Source: Micromonospora sp. ALFpr18c
Lineage (GTDB): Bacteria > Actinomycetota > Actinomycetes > Mycobacteriales > Micromonosporaceae
NCBI RefSeq assembly: GCF_008868155.1
Contig: NZ_WBKR01000048.1
Coordinates: forward strand, 1-32,500
Direction of reading: 5' to 3'
DNA length: 32,500 nt
Shown: positions 8,339 through 16,705 of the stretch, piece by piece
Layout of the letters: each line of letters begins with the position of its first letter
Numbering within the stretch: position 1 is the first letter of the stretch
The notes under the pieces: generated by a model
What the model saw: only the letters and a program-made list of their open reading frames with translations
The model's database searches: none
Told to the model about the DNA's origin: nothing
Made by a program: the position numbers and the translations under genes

Positions 8339-9313
8339 CTAGGCAGCCGCCTTTCGCACGGCCCGGCGGGCGTAGACGGCGACCGCGGCGATGATGATGG
8401 CGCCCCGGATCACCTGCTTGAAGAAGGCGTCGACCTCAAGCTGGTTGAAGATCGCGTCGATGCTGGCGAGCAGCAGCACCCCGCCGACCGTGCCGACGAC
8501 GCCGCCGCGCCCACCGGCAAGAGCGGTCCCCCCGATCACCACCGCGGCGATCGACTCCAGGTCGTAGAGGCCCTCGGTGCCCACCCGGGGCGCGCCCGAC
8601 CCGAGCCGACTGGCGAGGTAGATGCCCGCCAGTCCGGCGCACATCGAGCACAACACGTGGGCGGTGACGAGGATCCGGTCGTTGCGGACACCGGAGAGCC
8701 GAGCCACCTCCGGATCCCCGCCGACGGCGACCAGATGGTGACCGAAGCGGGTCCGCGTGAGCACGAACCAGACCGCCCCGGTCACCACGACCAGCAGCAG
8801 GAACGACAGTGGCACCGGTCCGACGCGCTGATAGCCGAGAGACCGCACGAGCGTGGGCGACGTGGTGCCGGCCGGGCCGTCGTAGCCGTTGTCGAGGTAT
8901 CCCTTGAGCAGCAGCCCGACGCCGAGGGTCGCGATGAACGCGTTGACCCGGAGCTTGGTGACGAACAGCCCGTTGAGCAGCCCGACGCCGGCGCTGACGG
9001 CCAGCGCCAGGCCCATCGCCGGCAGCACCGCGCCGTCGCTGCCGTTCATCGTCTCGGCGGCGACGAGTGTGCTGAGGCTGATCACGTACGCCACCGACAG
9101 GTCGAGCGAACCACCGAGGATGACCAGGGTCTGGCCGACGGCGACGAGCCCGAGACCGGCGGCGACGTGCAGCAGACTCACCGTCGTGGACTGGTTGAAG
9201 AGCTGACCGCCGTCGACCAGGACGACCAGCCAACCGATCGCGAGGGTGAGGGCCAAAGCCACGAACACCCCCGGTACGGGACGCCGGGCCGGCAGAAGCG
9301 ACAGGGCGGTCAC
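8339..9313 (-). CDS. Sugar ABC transporter permease (RbsC type), first copy
   Basis: 324 residues, GTG at 9313 with GGAG 8 nt upstream. Polytopic membrane protein with the CUT2 hallmark LGGSLDLSVAYVISLSTLVAAE and the C-terminal VIGGTALAGGRGGVVGTVGG loop. It is clearly paralogous to the permease encoded immediately downstream but well diverged, which points to a heteromeric channel rather than a fresh duplication. It starts 55 nt after the ATPase stop. Confidence 0.92.
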   Translation of the reverse strand: MTALSLLPARRPVPGVFVALALTLAIGWLVVLVDGGQLFNQSTTVSLLHVAAGLGLVAVGQTLVILGGSLDLSVAYVISLSTLVAAETMNGSDGAVLPAMGLALAVSAGVGLLNGLFVTKLRVNAFIATLGVGLLLKGYLDNGYDGPAGTTSPTLVRSLGYQRVGPVPLSFLLLVVVTGAVWFVLTRTRFGHHLVAVGGDPEVARLSGVRNDRILVTAHVLCSMCAGLAGIYLASRLGSGAPRVGTEGLYDLESIAAVVIGGTALAGGRGGVVGTVGGVLLLASIDAIFNQLEVDAFFKQVIRGAIIIAAVAVYARRAVRKAAA

Positions 9314-9368
9314 CGAAACATCTCCGTTCGCGACTGCGGGGCTCGCAGACCCGGCTCACTCCTCGCGC

Positions 9369-10880
9369 TCACGCGGCAGCCTCTCGTACGGTGCCGACCG
9401 CCAGGGCGACGACCTCCTCCTCGGTCGCGCCGGCGGGCAGCTCGCCGGCGACCCGGCCGTCGCGCATGACGACGATCCGGTCGCTCATCCCCAACAGCTC
9501 GGGCAGGTCGGACGAGATCATCAACACCGCCGCGCCGTCGCGGGCGAGGCGGCGGACGAGATCGTGGATGGCCGACTTCGCGCCGACGTCGATGCCCCGG
9601 GTCGGCTCGTCGAAGAGCAGGATCCGCGGGTTGAGCGCGAGCCAGCGAGCCAGGACGACCTTCTGCTGATTACCGCCGGAGAGGAAGCGGATCTCCTGGT
9701 CGTCGCCGGCACCCCGGATCTCCACGGCGGCGAGCAGCTCACGCGCTCGAAGCGTGCGGGCGGCGCGACCGGAGCGGGCCGCGAAGACGGCCCGGCTGGC
9801 GAGCAGCGCGTTGTCGAGCACCGACTGCCGGGGCACGATCCCCTCACCCTTGCGGTCCTCGGTGACGTAGGCGATGCCGGCCCGCATCGCGGTGCGGGGT
9901 GAGCGCAGTCGAACCGGCCGGTCGTCGAGCGTGACGTCGCCGGTCGTGAACGGCGACACTCCGAAGATCGCACGGGCCAGCGCGGACCGTCCGGAGCCCT
10001 GGAGGCCGCCGATGCCGAGCACCTCGCCGGCGCGCAACTGGAGATTGACGTCCCGCAGCTTCCGGTTGCCCACGTCGCGAAGGTTGAGCCGCACCGGCCC
10101 CCGGTCCTCGGGGGCCGCCCGGTCCGGGTAGTAGCTGGACAGCTCCCGGCCGACCATGTGCCGCACCAACTCGTCGGCGGTGGTGTCCGCGGTGTCCACC
10201 GTGGTGACCCGCCGGCCGTCCTTGAGGACGGTGATCCGGCCGGACAGGTCGAAGACCTCGGTGAGCCGGTGTGAGACGTACAGCAGGCCGATGCCCCGCT
10301 CCTGGAGCCGGCGCACCAGCCCGTAGAGCAGCTCGACCTCGTGGTCGGCCAGCGCCGCGGTCGGCTCGTCCATGATGAGCAGCCGTGCGTCCAGGGCGAG
10401 CGCCTTGGCGATCTCGACGACCTGCTGCTGCGCGACGCCGAGCCGCCCCACCCGGGCGTCGGCCGGCAGGGTGGTCTCGCCGATCGAGGCGAGCAGTCGG
10501 CTGGTGCGGTCGAGCATCGCCCGACGGTCGACCAACCCCCGGCGGACCGGCTCGTGCCCCAGGTAGACGTTCTCCGCGACGGTGCGCTCGGGCAGGAGGT
10601 TGAACTCCTGGTGGATGATGCCGACCCCGGCCCGCTGCGCGTCGCGCGGGCCACGGAACACGCGCGGCTCACCGGCGAGTTCGACGGTGCCCTCGTCCGG
10701 GACGTACCCGCCCGACACGATCTTCATGAGCGTCGACTTCCCGGCGCCGTTCTCACCGACGACGGCGTGGACCTCGCCCGGCACGACATCGAGGTCGACG
10801 CCGTCGAGAACGCGTACCCCGAGGAAGGACTTGCCGATGCCCCGCAGCGTGAGCAGCGGCGCCGGCCGTGGGTCTGACAT
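9369..10880 (-). CDS. Sugar ABC transporter ATP-binding protein (RbsA/XylG type, two nucleotide-binding domains)
   Basis: 503 residues from an ATG at 10880 with GAGGG 7 nt upstream; an in-frame extension further upstream lacks a ribosome site and is not conserved in style. Two fused ATPase halves. First: Walker A GENGAGKST at 42-50, Walker B LLIMDEP at 167-173. Second: degenerate P-loop GLQGSGRSA at about 292-300 lacking the Lys, signature LSGGNQQ at 400-406, Walker B LLFDEP at 421-426. This asymmetry is normal in the CUT2 family. It is the first gene of the unit that runs down to 2837 and energises uptake through the two permeases. Expression probably starts in the 10881-11403 region. Confidence 0.95.
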   Translation of the reverse strand: MSDPRPAPLLTLRGIGKSFLGVRVLDGVDLDVVPGEVHAVVGENGAGKSTLMKIVSGGYVPDEGTVELAGEPRVFRGPRDAQRAGVGIIHQEFNLLPERTVAENVYLGHEPVRRGLVDRRAMLDRTSRLLASIGETTLPADARVGRLGVAQQQVVEIAKALALDARLLIMDEPTAALADHEVELLYGLVRRLQERGIGLLYVSHRLTEVFDLSGRITVLKDGRRVTTVDTADTTADELVRHMVGRELSSYYPDRAAPEDRGPVRLNLRDVGNRKLRDVNLQLRAGEVLGIGGLQGSGRSALARAIFGVSPFTTGDVTLDDRPVRLRSPRTAMRAGIAYVTEDRKGEGIVPRQSVLDNALLASRAVFAARSGRAARTLRARELLAAVEIRGAGDDQEIRFLSGGNQQKVVLARWLALNPRILLFDEPTRGIDVGAKSAIHDLVRRLARDGAAVLMISSDLPELLGMSDRIVVMRDGRVAGELPAGATEEEVVALAVGTVREAAA

Positions 10881-10983
10881 CCAACAACCCTCACAGATAG
10901 TAGTTATCGACAGGTTCCAGCACCGCGGTCCGGCGGGTCCGAGGCATCGCACGGCGAACTTTCGTAGCCATCGACAGAGACTT

Positions 10984-11004
10984 ATGTTCGCGCGTTGCGA
11001 ACAT
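10984..11004. promoter_or_regulatory. Perfect 8+8 inverted repeat, probable repressor operator
   Basis: ATGTTCGC-N5-GCGAACAT is a perfect dyad 104 bp upstream of the ATPase start and immediately before a TTGACA hexamer (11009-11014) that faces the other way. Dyads of this form suit a dimeric regulator such as LacI, DeoR or ROK types. No gene for such a regulator lies in the window. I find no second full copy, so the regulator may be encoded elsewhere. Confidence 0.55.
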
Positions 11005-11155
11005 TCCCTTGACATCGACGAAACATCACACGTATGAAGATAGATGTTTGGATGCGGGTCCGCAATCCTCGACCGGGGCTGATTGCCAGGGCCGTCACTC
11101 GATCGACAGTGGCACCGCTGCGATCGGGTCGATCGCGTGCGACGTCAACCGGGCA

Positions 11156-11170
11156 CGACGTCGGACGTCA
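11156..11170. promoter_or_regulatory. Candidate GntR/FadR-type operator upstream of ThuA fusion gene
   Basis: CGACGTCGGACGTCA fits TGACGT-N3-ACGTCA with one mismatch and keeps the GT-N3-AC core. A poorer partner, TCGCGTGCGACGTCA, sits 23 bp upstream at 11133-11147 with a perfect right arm. It resembles the sites at 22212-22226 and 24703-24717, so the FCD-type regulator encoded at 22285 may act here. No -35/-10 pair with good spacing overlaps it, so it is weaker evidence than the other two. Confidence 0.45.
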
Positions 11171-11403
11171 CTCCATTCATTGACACTCATCTATTACTAG
11201 CTCATCCTGGCCTCGTGGACCACGGGACGAGAACCACAGCCGACATCACGCTGTGTGACGTCCTGCGGGTCTGACTGCCGTTTCGGCGAACGGCACGAGG
11301 ACAGACCAGCGCACTCGTTCCCCGCCTGCGTACGGGCACAACCCGACGCACCCGCGGGGTCCGTGGTCGCACTCGTAGGTGCTCGCCCAATTGAGGAGAC
11401 GGC

Positions 11404-14400
11404 ATGCGTCGCAACACATTGATCATGGCAGTGATCACCGGCCTGTTACTGGCGCTCGGACTCGCCCCGCCAGCGTCGGCGGCCCCGGCCTTCCGCGCCC
11501 TGCTGTTCACCAAGACCGCCGGCTACCGGCACGACTCGATCCCCGCCGGGATCAGCATGTTCCAGCAACAGGCGGCGGCGAACAACTTCGAGTTGGTGGC
11601 GACCGAGGACGCGAGCGTCTTCACCCCGGCCAACCTCGCGACCTTCGACGTCATCATCATGTTCCAGACCTCCGGCATGGTCTGGACGTCGGCGGCCCAG
11701 CGCCAGGCCGTGGAGGGTTACCTGGCCAGCGGCAAGGGCATCGTCGGCGTGCACAACGCGACCGACATGGGCATCGAGTCCGAATATCCGTGGTGGGACC
11801 AGACCGTCAACGGCGGCGCCCACATGCCCGAGCACTCCCCCGGCGTGCTGGCCGGCACCGCCATCGTCGCCGACAAGCAGCACCCGTCGACGGCCGGCCT
11901 GCCGGACCGTTGGAGCCGCAGCGAGGAGTGGTACAACTTCGACACCAACCCGCGCGGCAACGTGCACGTGCTGGTGACCGCCGACGAGCGCACCTACAAC
12001 CCCGGATCCCGGGCGATGGGCCCGGACCACCCGATCTCCTGGTGCCGCAACACCGGCGGCGGACGGGTGTGGGCCACCGCGATGGGCCACGCGATCGAGT
12101 CGTACAGCGAGACGAACTTCCGCAACCACGTCCTGGGTGGCGTCCGGTGGGCCGCCGGCAACGTCCCCGGCGACTGCGGCGGCACCGTGTGGGGCAACTT
12201 CGAGAAGCGCACCCTCGACGACAACACCGTCGACCCGATGGCACTGGCCGTGGCGCCGGACGGACGGGTCATCTACGTCCAGCGCGGCGGACAGGTGAAG
12301 ATCTTCAAGCCCTCCACCAACAGCACCGTCACCGCGGCCACGCTGAGTGTCTATACCGGAGGCGAGGACGGCCTCACCGGCATGGCGCTGGATCCGAACT
12401 TCGCCAGCAACGGGTACGTGTACCTGTACCACTCGCCGGCGAGCAGTACGACCGACGTCAACCGGGTCTCCCGCTACACCCTCAGCGGCGACACGCTGAA
12501 CCTGTCCAGCGGTGTGACCATCATCGACATCCCGGCGTACCGTGACCGGACCTTCCCGGAGCCCGGGCACACCGGCGGTTACATCGACTTCGGCCCGGAC
12601 GGCAACCTCTACATCGGCACCGGGGACGACACGCCGCCGAACCTGGACCCCAACTGGCAGGGCTACGCCCCGCTGGACTGGCGCTCCGGCAAGGCCAACC
12701 TCGACGCCGCCCGCAGCGCCGGCAACACGAACGACCTGCGCGGCAAGCTGCTGCGGATCCGTCCCTCGGCCAGTGGCGGCTACACCATCCCGACGGGCAA
12801 CCTGTACCCCCAGGGCACGGCGCAGACCCGTCCGGAGGTCTACGCGATGGGCTTCCGCAACCCGTTCCGCTTCTCGATCGACCCGGCCAACGGCTGGGTC
12901 TACCTGGCCGACTACGGGCCGGACCGCAACCCGCCCACCACCAACCGGGGCCCCGAGGGCCTGATCGAACTCAACGTGATCAAGTCAGCCGGCAACTACG
13001 GCTGGCCGTTCTGCCACGGCGACAACCAGCCCTACGCGCCGTTCAACCCGGACACCGGTGTCGTCGGCGCGAAGTTCAACTGCAACGCACCGGTCAACAA
13101 CTCGCCCAACAACACCGGTCTGACCAGCCTGAAGCCGGTCGTCGCACCGAACATGTGGTACGGCTACGGCACCTCACCGACCTTCCCGGAGCTCGGCTCC
13201 GGCGGCTCCGCGCCGATGGGCGGGCCGGTCTACCGGTACGACGCGGCGAACCCGTCCGCGACGAAGTTCCCGCCCTACTACGACGGCGTGCACTTCTTCT
13301 ACGAGTGGTCGCGCAGCTACATCAAGGAGGTGCACTTCGACTCGGCCACAGCGGTGACCCGGACCAACCCGTTCCTGCCGGGTGGTGGGTTCAACAAGCC
13401 GATGGACATGGAGTTCGGCAAGGACGGCTCGCTCTACCTGCTGGAGTGGGGCACCAACTTCGGCGGCGGCAACAGCGACTCCGGGCTCTACCGGATCGAC
13501 TACATCCAGGGCGGCCGGTCGCCGATCGCCAAGGCCACCGGCACACCCACCAGCGGCACCGCGCCACTCACCGTCCAGTTCAGCAGCGCCGGCACGGCCG
13601 ATCCGGACCCGGGCAACACCCTGAGCTACCTGTGGACGTTCGGCGACGGCACCATCTCGACGGCCGCCAACCCGTCGAAGGTGTACACCGCCAACGGCAA
13701 CTACACGGCGCAGCTGAAGGTCACCGACAACACCGGCAAGACCGGCTTCGCCAACGTCCAGATCACCGTCGGCAACAGCGCGCCGGTGGTCACCATCACC
13801 ACACCGGGCAACGGCGGCATGCTCACCTTCGGCGACCGGGTGTCGTACCAGATCACCGTCACCGACCCGGACGGCGGAACGGTCGACTGCTCGAAGGTGG
13901 TCCTCAACCCGGCGCTGGGGCACGACGACCACGCGCACGAGACCACCGAGTATCCGGGCTGCTCCGGCACCATCTCCACGGACCTGCTCGGCGGGCACCC
14001 GGACGGCGCCAACCTGTTCTACGTGCTGAACGCGCGCTACACCGACAGCGGTGGCGCGGGCGGCGCGGCCCCACTCACCGGCACCGCGCAGGCGATCCTT
14101 CAGCCCAAGCACAAGCAGTCCGAGTACTTCAGCAGCCAGTCGGGCATCCGCGTCGTCGACCAGGCGGCCGCGGAGAGCACCAAGCGCGTCGGTGACATCT
14201 CCAACAACGACTGGATCGCGTTCAACCCGATGAACCTGTCGGGCATCTCCACGGTCAGCTACCGGCTGTCGTCCCCATCCGGTGGCGGCTCGATCGAGCT
14301 GCGCGCCGGCTCGCCGACCGGCACCCTGCTCGCCACCACACCCGTGCCCAGCACCGGCGGCTGGGACAACTACCAGTCCACGGCACCGGTGAGCGTCTCC

Positions 14401-14952
14401 GCCATCGGCGGAACGCAGACGCTCTACATGGTGTTCAAGGGCAGCGGCAACAACTGGTTCGACCTCGACTCGCACACCTTCGGGGGTGCCGGCGTCGGCG
14501 TGCCCGGCACCGGCACCGGTGTGGCGGGGAAGACCTGGACGCTCACCGCGCAGCACAGTGGCAAGCTGATGGACGTCAGCGGCGTCTCCACCGCCGACGG
14601 CGCCCAGATCAACCAGTGGGCGGCCACCGGTGGCAACAACCAGAAGTGGCAGGCCGTCGACGCGGGCAGCGGCGCGGTCTACCTCAAGGCCGTGCACAGC
14701 GGCAAGTGTGTCGAGGTGATCGGCGGCTCCACCGCGGCGGGTGCCTTCCTCCAGCAGGCCACCTGCAACAACAGCAACCAGCAGAAGTTCACCGCGACGG
14801 CCACGGGGACGTCCGGGGTCTACACGGTGCGCAACGTGCTGAGCGGGCTCTGCGTGGACGTCAACGGTGCCGCCACCACCGACGGCGCACGACTGTTGCA
14901 GTGGACCTGCCACAGTGCCACCAACCAGCAGTGGCGGTTCACCCAGGTGTGA
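11404..14952 (+). CDS. Secreted multidomain protein: ThuA + PQQ-type sugar dehydrogenase + PKD + CBM6-like + ricin domain
   Basis: 1182 residues, ATG with GGAG 6 nt upstream. Signal peptide to about residue 26 (ASA-AP). Domain order: ThuA glutamine-amidotransferase-like domain, about 30-255 (FRALLFTKTAGYRHDSI, GIVGVHNATDM); glucose/sorbosone dehydrogenase beta-propeller, about 260-700, with His389 in GHTGGYIDFGPDGNLYIGTG and Arg485 in GFRNPFRF matching the catalytic His and PQQ-contacting Arg of soluble glucose dehydrogenases; PKD domain, about 706-790; a linker beta-domain, 790-900; CBM6-like domain, about 904-1026; ricin CBM13, about 1042-1182, ending NQQWRF. All parts act outside the cell. 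ThuA is linked to trehalose/sucrose and 3-keto-sugar use. The propeller should oxidise sugar ends while the lectin domains hold it on polysaccharide. Substrate unknown. Monocistronic; ends at the 14977-15032 terminator. Confidence 0.9.
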   Translation: MRRNTLIMAVITGLLLALGLAPPASAAPAFRALLFTKTAGYRHDSIPAGISMFQQQAAANNFELVATEDASVFTPANLATFDVIIMFQTSGMVWTSAAQRQAVEGYLASGKGIVGVHNATDMGIESEYPWWDQTVNGGAHMPEHSPGVLAGTAIVADKQHPSTAGLPDRWSRSEEWYNFDTNPRGNVHVLVTADERTYNPGSRAMGPDHPISWCRNTGGGRVWATAMGHAIESYSETNFRNHVLGGVRWAAGNVPGDCGGTVWGNFEKRTLDDNTVDPMALAVAPDGRVIYVQRGGQVKIFKPSTNSTVTAATLSVYTGGEDGLTGMALDPNFASNGYVYLYHSPASSTTDVNRVSRYTLSGDTLNLSSGVTIIDIPAYRDRTFPEPGHTGGYIDFGPDGNLYIGTGDDTPPNLDPNWQGYAPLDWRSGKANLDAARSAGNTNDLRGKLLRIRPSASGGYTIPTGNLYPQGTAQTRPEVYAMGFRNPFRFSIDPANGWVYLADYGPDRNPPTTNRGPEGLIELNVIKSAGNYGWPFCHGDNQPYAPFNPDTGVVGAKFNCNAPVNNSPNNTGLTSLKPVVAPNMWYGYGTSPTFPELGSGGSAPMGGPVYRYDAANPSATKFPPYYDGVHFFYEWSRSYIKEVHFDSATAVTRTNPFLPGGGFNKPMDMEFGKDGSLYLLEWGTNFGGGNSDSGLYRIDYIQGGRSPIAKATGTPTSGTAPLTVQFSSAGTADPDPGNTLSYLWTFGDGTISTAANPSKVYTANGNYTAQLKVTDNTGKTGFANVQITVGNSAPVVTITTPGNGGMLTFGDRVSYQITVTDPDGGTVDCSKVVLNPALGHDDHAHETTEYPGCSGTISTDLLGGHPDGANLFYVLNARYTDSGGAGGAAPLTGTAQAILQPKHKQSEYFSSQSGIRVVDQAAAESTKRVGDISNNDWIAFNPMNLSGISTVSYRLSSPSGGGSIELRAGSPTGTLLATTPVPSTGGWDNYQSTAPVSVSAIGGTQTLYMVFKGSGNNWFDLDSHTFGGAGVGVPGTGTGVAGKTWTLTAQHSGKLMDVSGVSTADGAQINQWAATGGNNQKWQAVDAGSGAVYLKAVHSGKCVEVIGGSTAAGAFLQQATCNNSNQQKFTATATGTSGVYTVRNVLSGLCVDVNGAATTDGARLLQWTCHSATNQQWRFTQV

Positions 14953-14976
14953 CGCAACCGCGACCACCGCGGTGAC

Positions 14977-15032
14977 GACGCCCCGGTCGGGGCCGGTGTC
15001 CGACGATCGGAGCCGGTCCCGACCGGGGCGTC
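14977..15032. terminator. Bidirectional terminator between convergent genes
   Basis: Perfect 15-nt arms GACGCCCCGGTCGGG / CCCGACCGGGGCGTC enclose a 26-nt loop that itself holds a TCCGA-CGA-TCGGA mini-hairpin. It lies between the stop of the ThuA fusion (14952) and the stop of the lactonase-type gene (15069) and probably serves both. Confidence 0.8.
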
Positions 15033-15068
15033 ACCGTAGCCGCAGGCGACGCGGAAGCGTCGGCGATC

Positions 15069-15947
15069 TCACGGCGCGGTCAACCCGTAGACGCGACGCG
15101 CCGTGTCGCCCCAGATCCCGGCCCGGTCACTCCCGTGGCGGCCGCCCACCATCTCCGTCAGCGCGTCCACCCACCGCTGGTACGAGCTGGCGAGCAGGCA
15201 CACCGGCCAGTCGGAGCCGAACATCAGCCGGTCCGGTCCGAACGCGTCGAGCGCGTGGTCGACGGCCGGTCTGAGGTCGTCCGTCGTCCAGTGTGACCGC
15301 TCCACCTCGGTCACCAGGCCGGAGAGCTTCGCCGTCGTGTTGGGCGAGGCCGCAAACGCCCGCAGGTCTCCGATCCACTCCGTCAGCTCCGGACGGCCCA
15401 GCGCGGGCTTGCCCAGATGGTCGAGGACGAAGCTGACCTCCGGCAGGTCGTACACCAGCCGCGTGGCCATGGGGAGCTGGTGCTGGCGGACCAGCAGATC
15501 GAAGACGAGGCCGGCGGCTCCCACCGCCGCGATCCCCCGGCGGACGTCCGGGCGGTCCAGGTACGCCGGGTCGGTCTCGCCCTGCACGAGGTGCCGGATG
15601 CCGACGAGGCGGTCGCCGCCCCGCGCGGCCCGCAGGCGCGCGATGCGCTCGGCGGTGTCGTCGGCCGTCAGGTCCACCCAGCCGACCACCCCCTGGACGA
15701 GGCTGTCGTCGGCGGCGACGCCCAGCAGGTGCACCGTCTCCGCCTGCGAGGCGATGGACTGCACGACGACGGTCGCGGTGACCCCGGCCGCCCGGGCCAG
15801 CGGCGCGAGGTCGACGGGCTCGAAGTCGGCGTCGATGGCCGCCATGGTCACGGGGTCGATCCACGGCTGCGGGTGCCGCGCCCGGACCCAGAGGTGGTGG
15901 TGCGCGTCGACGATCCCGGCCCGCCCGGGTGCCTGCCCGGCCGTCAT
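15069..15947 (-). CDS. Amidohydrolase-2 family lactonase (L-fuconolactonase / L-rhamnonolactonase-like)
   Basis: 292 residues from an ATG at 15947 that overlaps the SDR stop as ATGA, so translation is coupled. TIM-barrel amidohydrolase with the H-x-H metal motif at His16/His18 (DAHHHLW), HLGKP at about 176 and GSDWP near 245 with the catalytic Asp. This group (COG3618) includes L-fuconolactonase and related sugar-acid or pyrone lactonases. With a sugar dehydrogenase and an acid-sugar dehydratase in the same operon, opening the aldonolactone formed by the dehydrogenase is the natural role. Last gene of the seven-gene unit. Whether the sugar is L-fucose, L-rhamnose or another cannot be decided by eye. 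Confidence 0.8.
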   Translation of the reverse strand: MTAGQAPGRAGIVDAHHHLWVRARHPQPWIDPVTMAAIDADFEPVDLAPLARAAGVTATVVVQSIASQAETVHLLGVAADDSLVQGVVGWVDLTADDTAERIARLRAARGGDRLVGIRHLVQGETDPAYLDRPDVRRGIAAVGAAGLVFDLLVRQHQLPMATRLVYDLPEVSFVLDHLGKPALGRPELTEWIGDLRAFAASPNTTAKLSGLVTEVERSHWTTDDLRPAVDHALDAFGPDRLMFGSDWPVCLLASSYQRWVDALTEMVGGRHGSDRAGIWGDTARRVYGLTAP

Positions 15948-16705
15948 CGGCCGAGCCAGCCGCCGTCGACGGGCAGCACGACGCCGTTGACGTAGTCCGA
16001 CGCGGCCGATGCCAGGAACACGGTGGCACCGCCGAGATCGTCGGCGCGACCCCATCGGCCGGCCGGGATCCGGGCGAGGATCGCTGGTTCACGGTCGGGA
16101 TCGTCGCGCAGTGCCTGGGTGTTGTCGGTGGCGATGTAGCCGGGGGCGATGGCGTTGACGTTCACGCCGTGTGCCGCCCACTCGTTCGCCAGCGCCCTGG
16201 TGAGCCCGGCAACGCCCGATTTCGAGGCGGCGTAGCCGGGGACGGTGATGCCGCCCTGGAAACTCAGCAGCGACGCGGTAAAGATGATCTTGCCGTGGCC
16301 GCGCTCGACCATCGTCCGGCCGATCTCCCGGCTCAGCACGAACTGACTGCTCAGGTTGACCTCGATGACGTGGTCCCACATCTCGTCCGGGTGCTCGACG
16401 GCCGGGGTACGGGCGATCGTGCCGCCGTTGTTCACCAGGATGTCGATGGGCCCGAGCGCGGTGAGGTCGGCGGCCAACCGGTGCACGGCCGCCCGGTCGC
16501 CCAGGTCCGCCCGCAGGGCGGTGAACCGGCGGCCGGCGGCACGCACCCGGCGTTCCACCTCACTTCCGTCCGCTTCGAGGTGCGCGGAGACGCCGACGAC
16601 GTCGGCTCCGGCCCGGGCCAGCGCCTCGGCCATGGCGAGGCCGATGCCGCGCCGGGCCCCGGTCACGACGGCGGTCCGTCCGGACAGGTCGAAGAGTGTC
16701 GTCAC
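15944..16705 (-). CDS. KduD-like short-chain dehydrogenase
   Basis: 253 residues, GTG at 16705 overlapping the alcohol-dehydrogenase stop as GTGA. Classical SDR: TGARRGIG at 15-22, NNGG at 92-95, Asn117, Ser145, Tyr158 and Lys162 all present. The C-terminal half (GYIATDNTQALRDDP, IPAGRWGRADDL, SDYVNGVVLPVDGGW) is typical of 2-deoxy-D-gluconate 3-dehydrogenase / KduD. In L-fucose and L-rhamnose oxidative pathways an SDR oxidises the 2-keto-3-deoxy acid, and that is the likely role here. The alternative is 4-deoxy-5-ketouronate reduction as in pectin breakdown, but no KduI or uronate lyase is nearby. Confidence 0.88.
   Translation of the reverse strand: MTTLFDLSGRTAVVTGARRGIGLAMAEALARAGADVVGVSAHLEADGSEVERRVRAAGRRFTALRADLGDRAAVHRLAADLTALGPIDILVNNGGTIARTPAVEHPDEMWDHVIEVNLSSQFVLSREIGRTMVERGHGKIIFTASLLSFQGGITVPGYAASKSGVAGLTRALANEWAAHGVNVNAIAPGYIATDNTQALRDDPDREPAILARIPAGRWGRADDLGGATVFLASAASDYVNGVVLPVDGGWLGR

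Larger units (their letters stand above)
10881..11403. other. 523-bp divergent control region between the ABC unit and the ThuA fusion gene
   Basis: No gene is convincing here. It holds a 21-bp inverted repeat (10984-11004), a second inverted repeat AAACATC/GATGTTT with a 15-nt spacer (11021-11049), a TTGACA hexamer at 11009-11014 facing right with a weak TATGAA 18 nt later, candidate FadR-type sites at 11133-11147 and 11156-11170, and another TTGACA at 11180-11185. It is less GC-rich than the genes, as expected for promoters. The two flanking units are transcribed away from it. Exact transcription starts cannot be assigned from sequence. Confidence 0.6.

Noticed and set aside
11253..11263. 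A fourth possible GntR-type site (GTGTGACGTCC)
   Set aside because: The core is present, but the left arm matches at only half its positions, which is expected by chance in GACGTC-rich DNA.
14527..14952. Repeated QxW-coding segments as a DNA tandem repeat
   Set aside because: The periodicity is the threefold symmetry of the ricin trefoil at protein level. The DNA copies are too diverged to be a recent tandem repeat.
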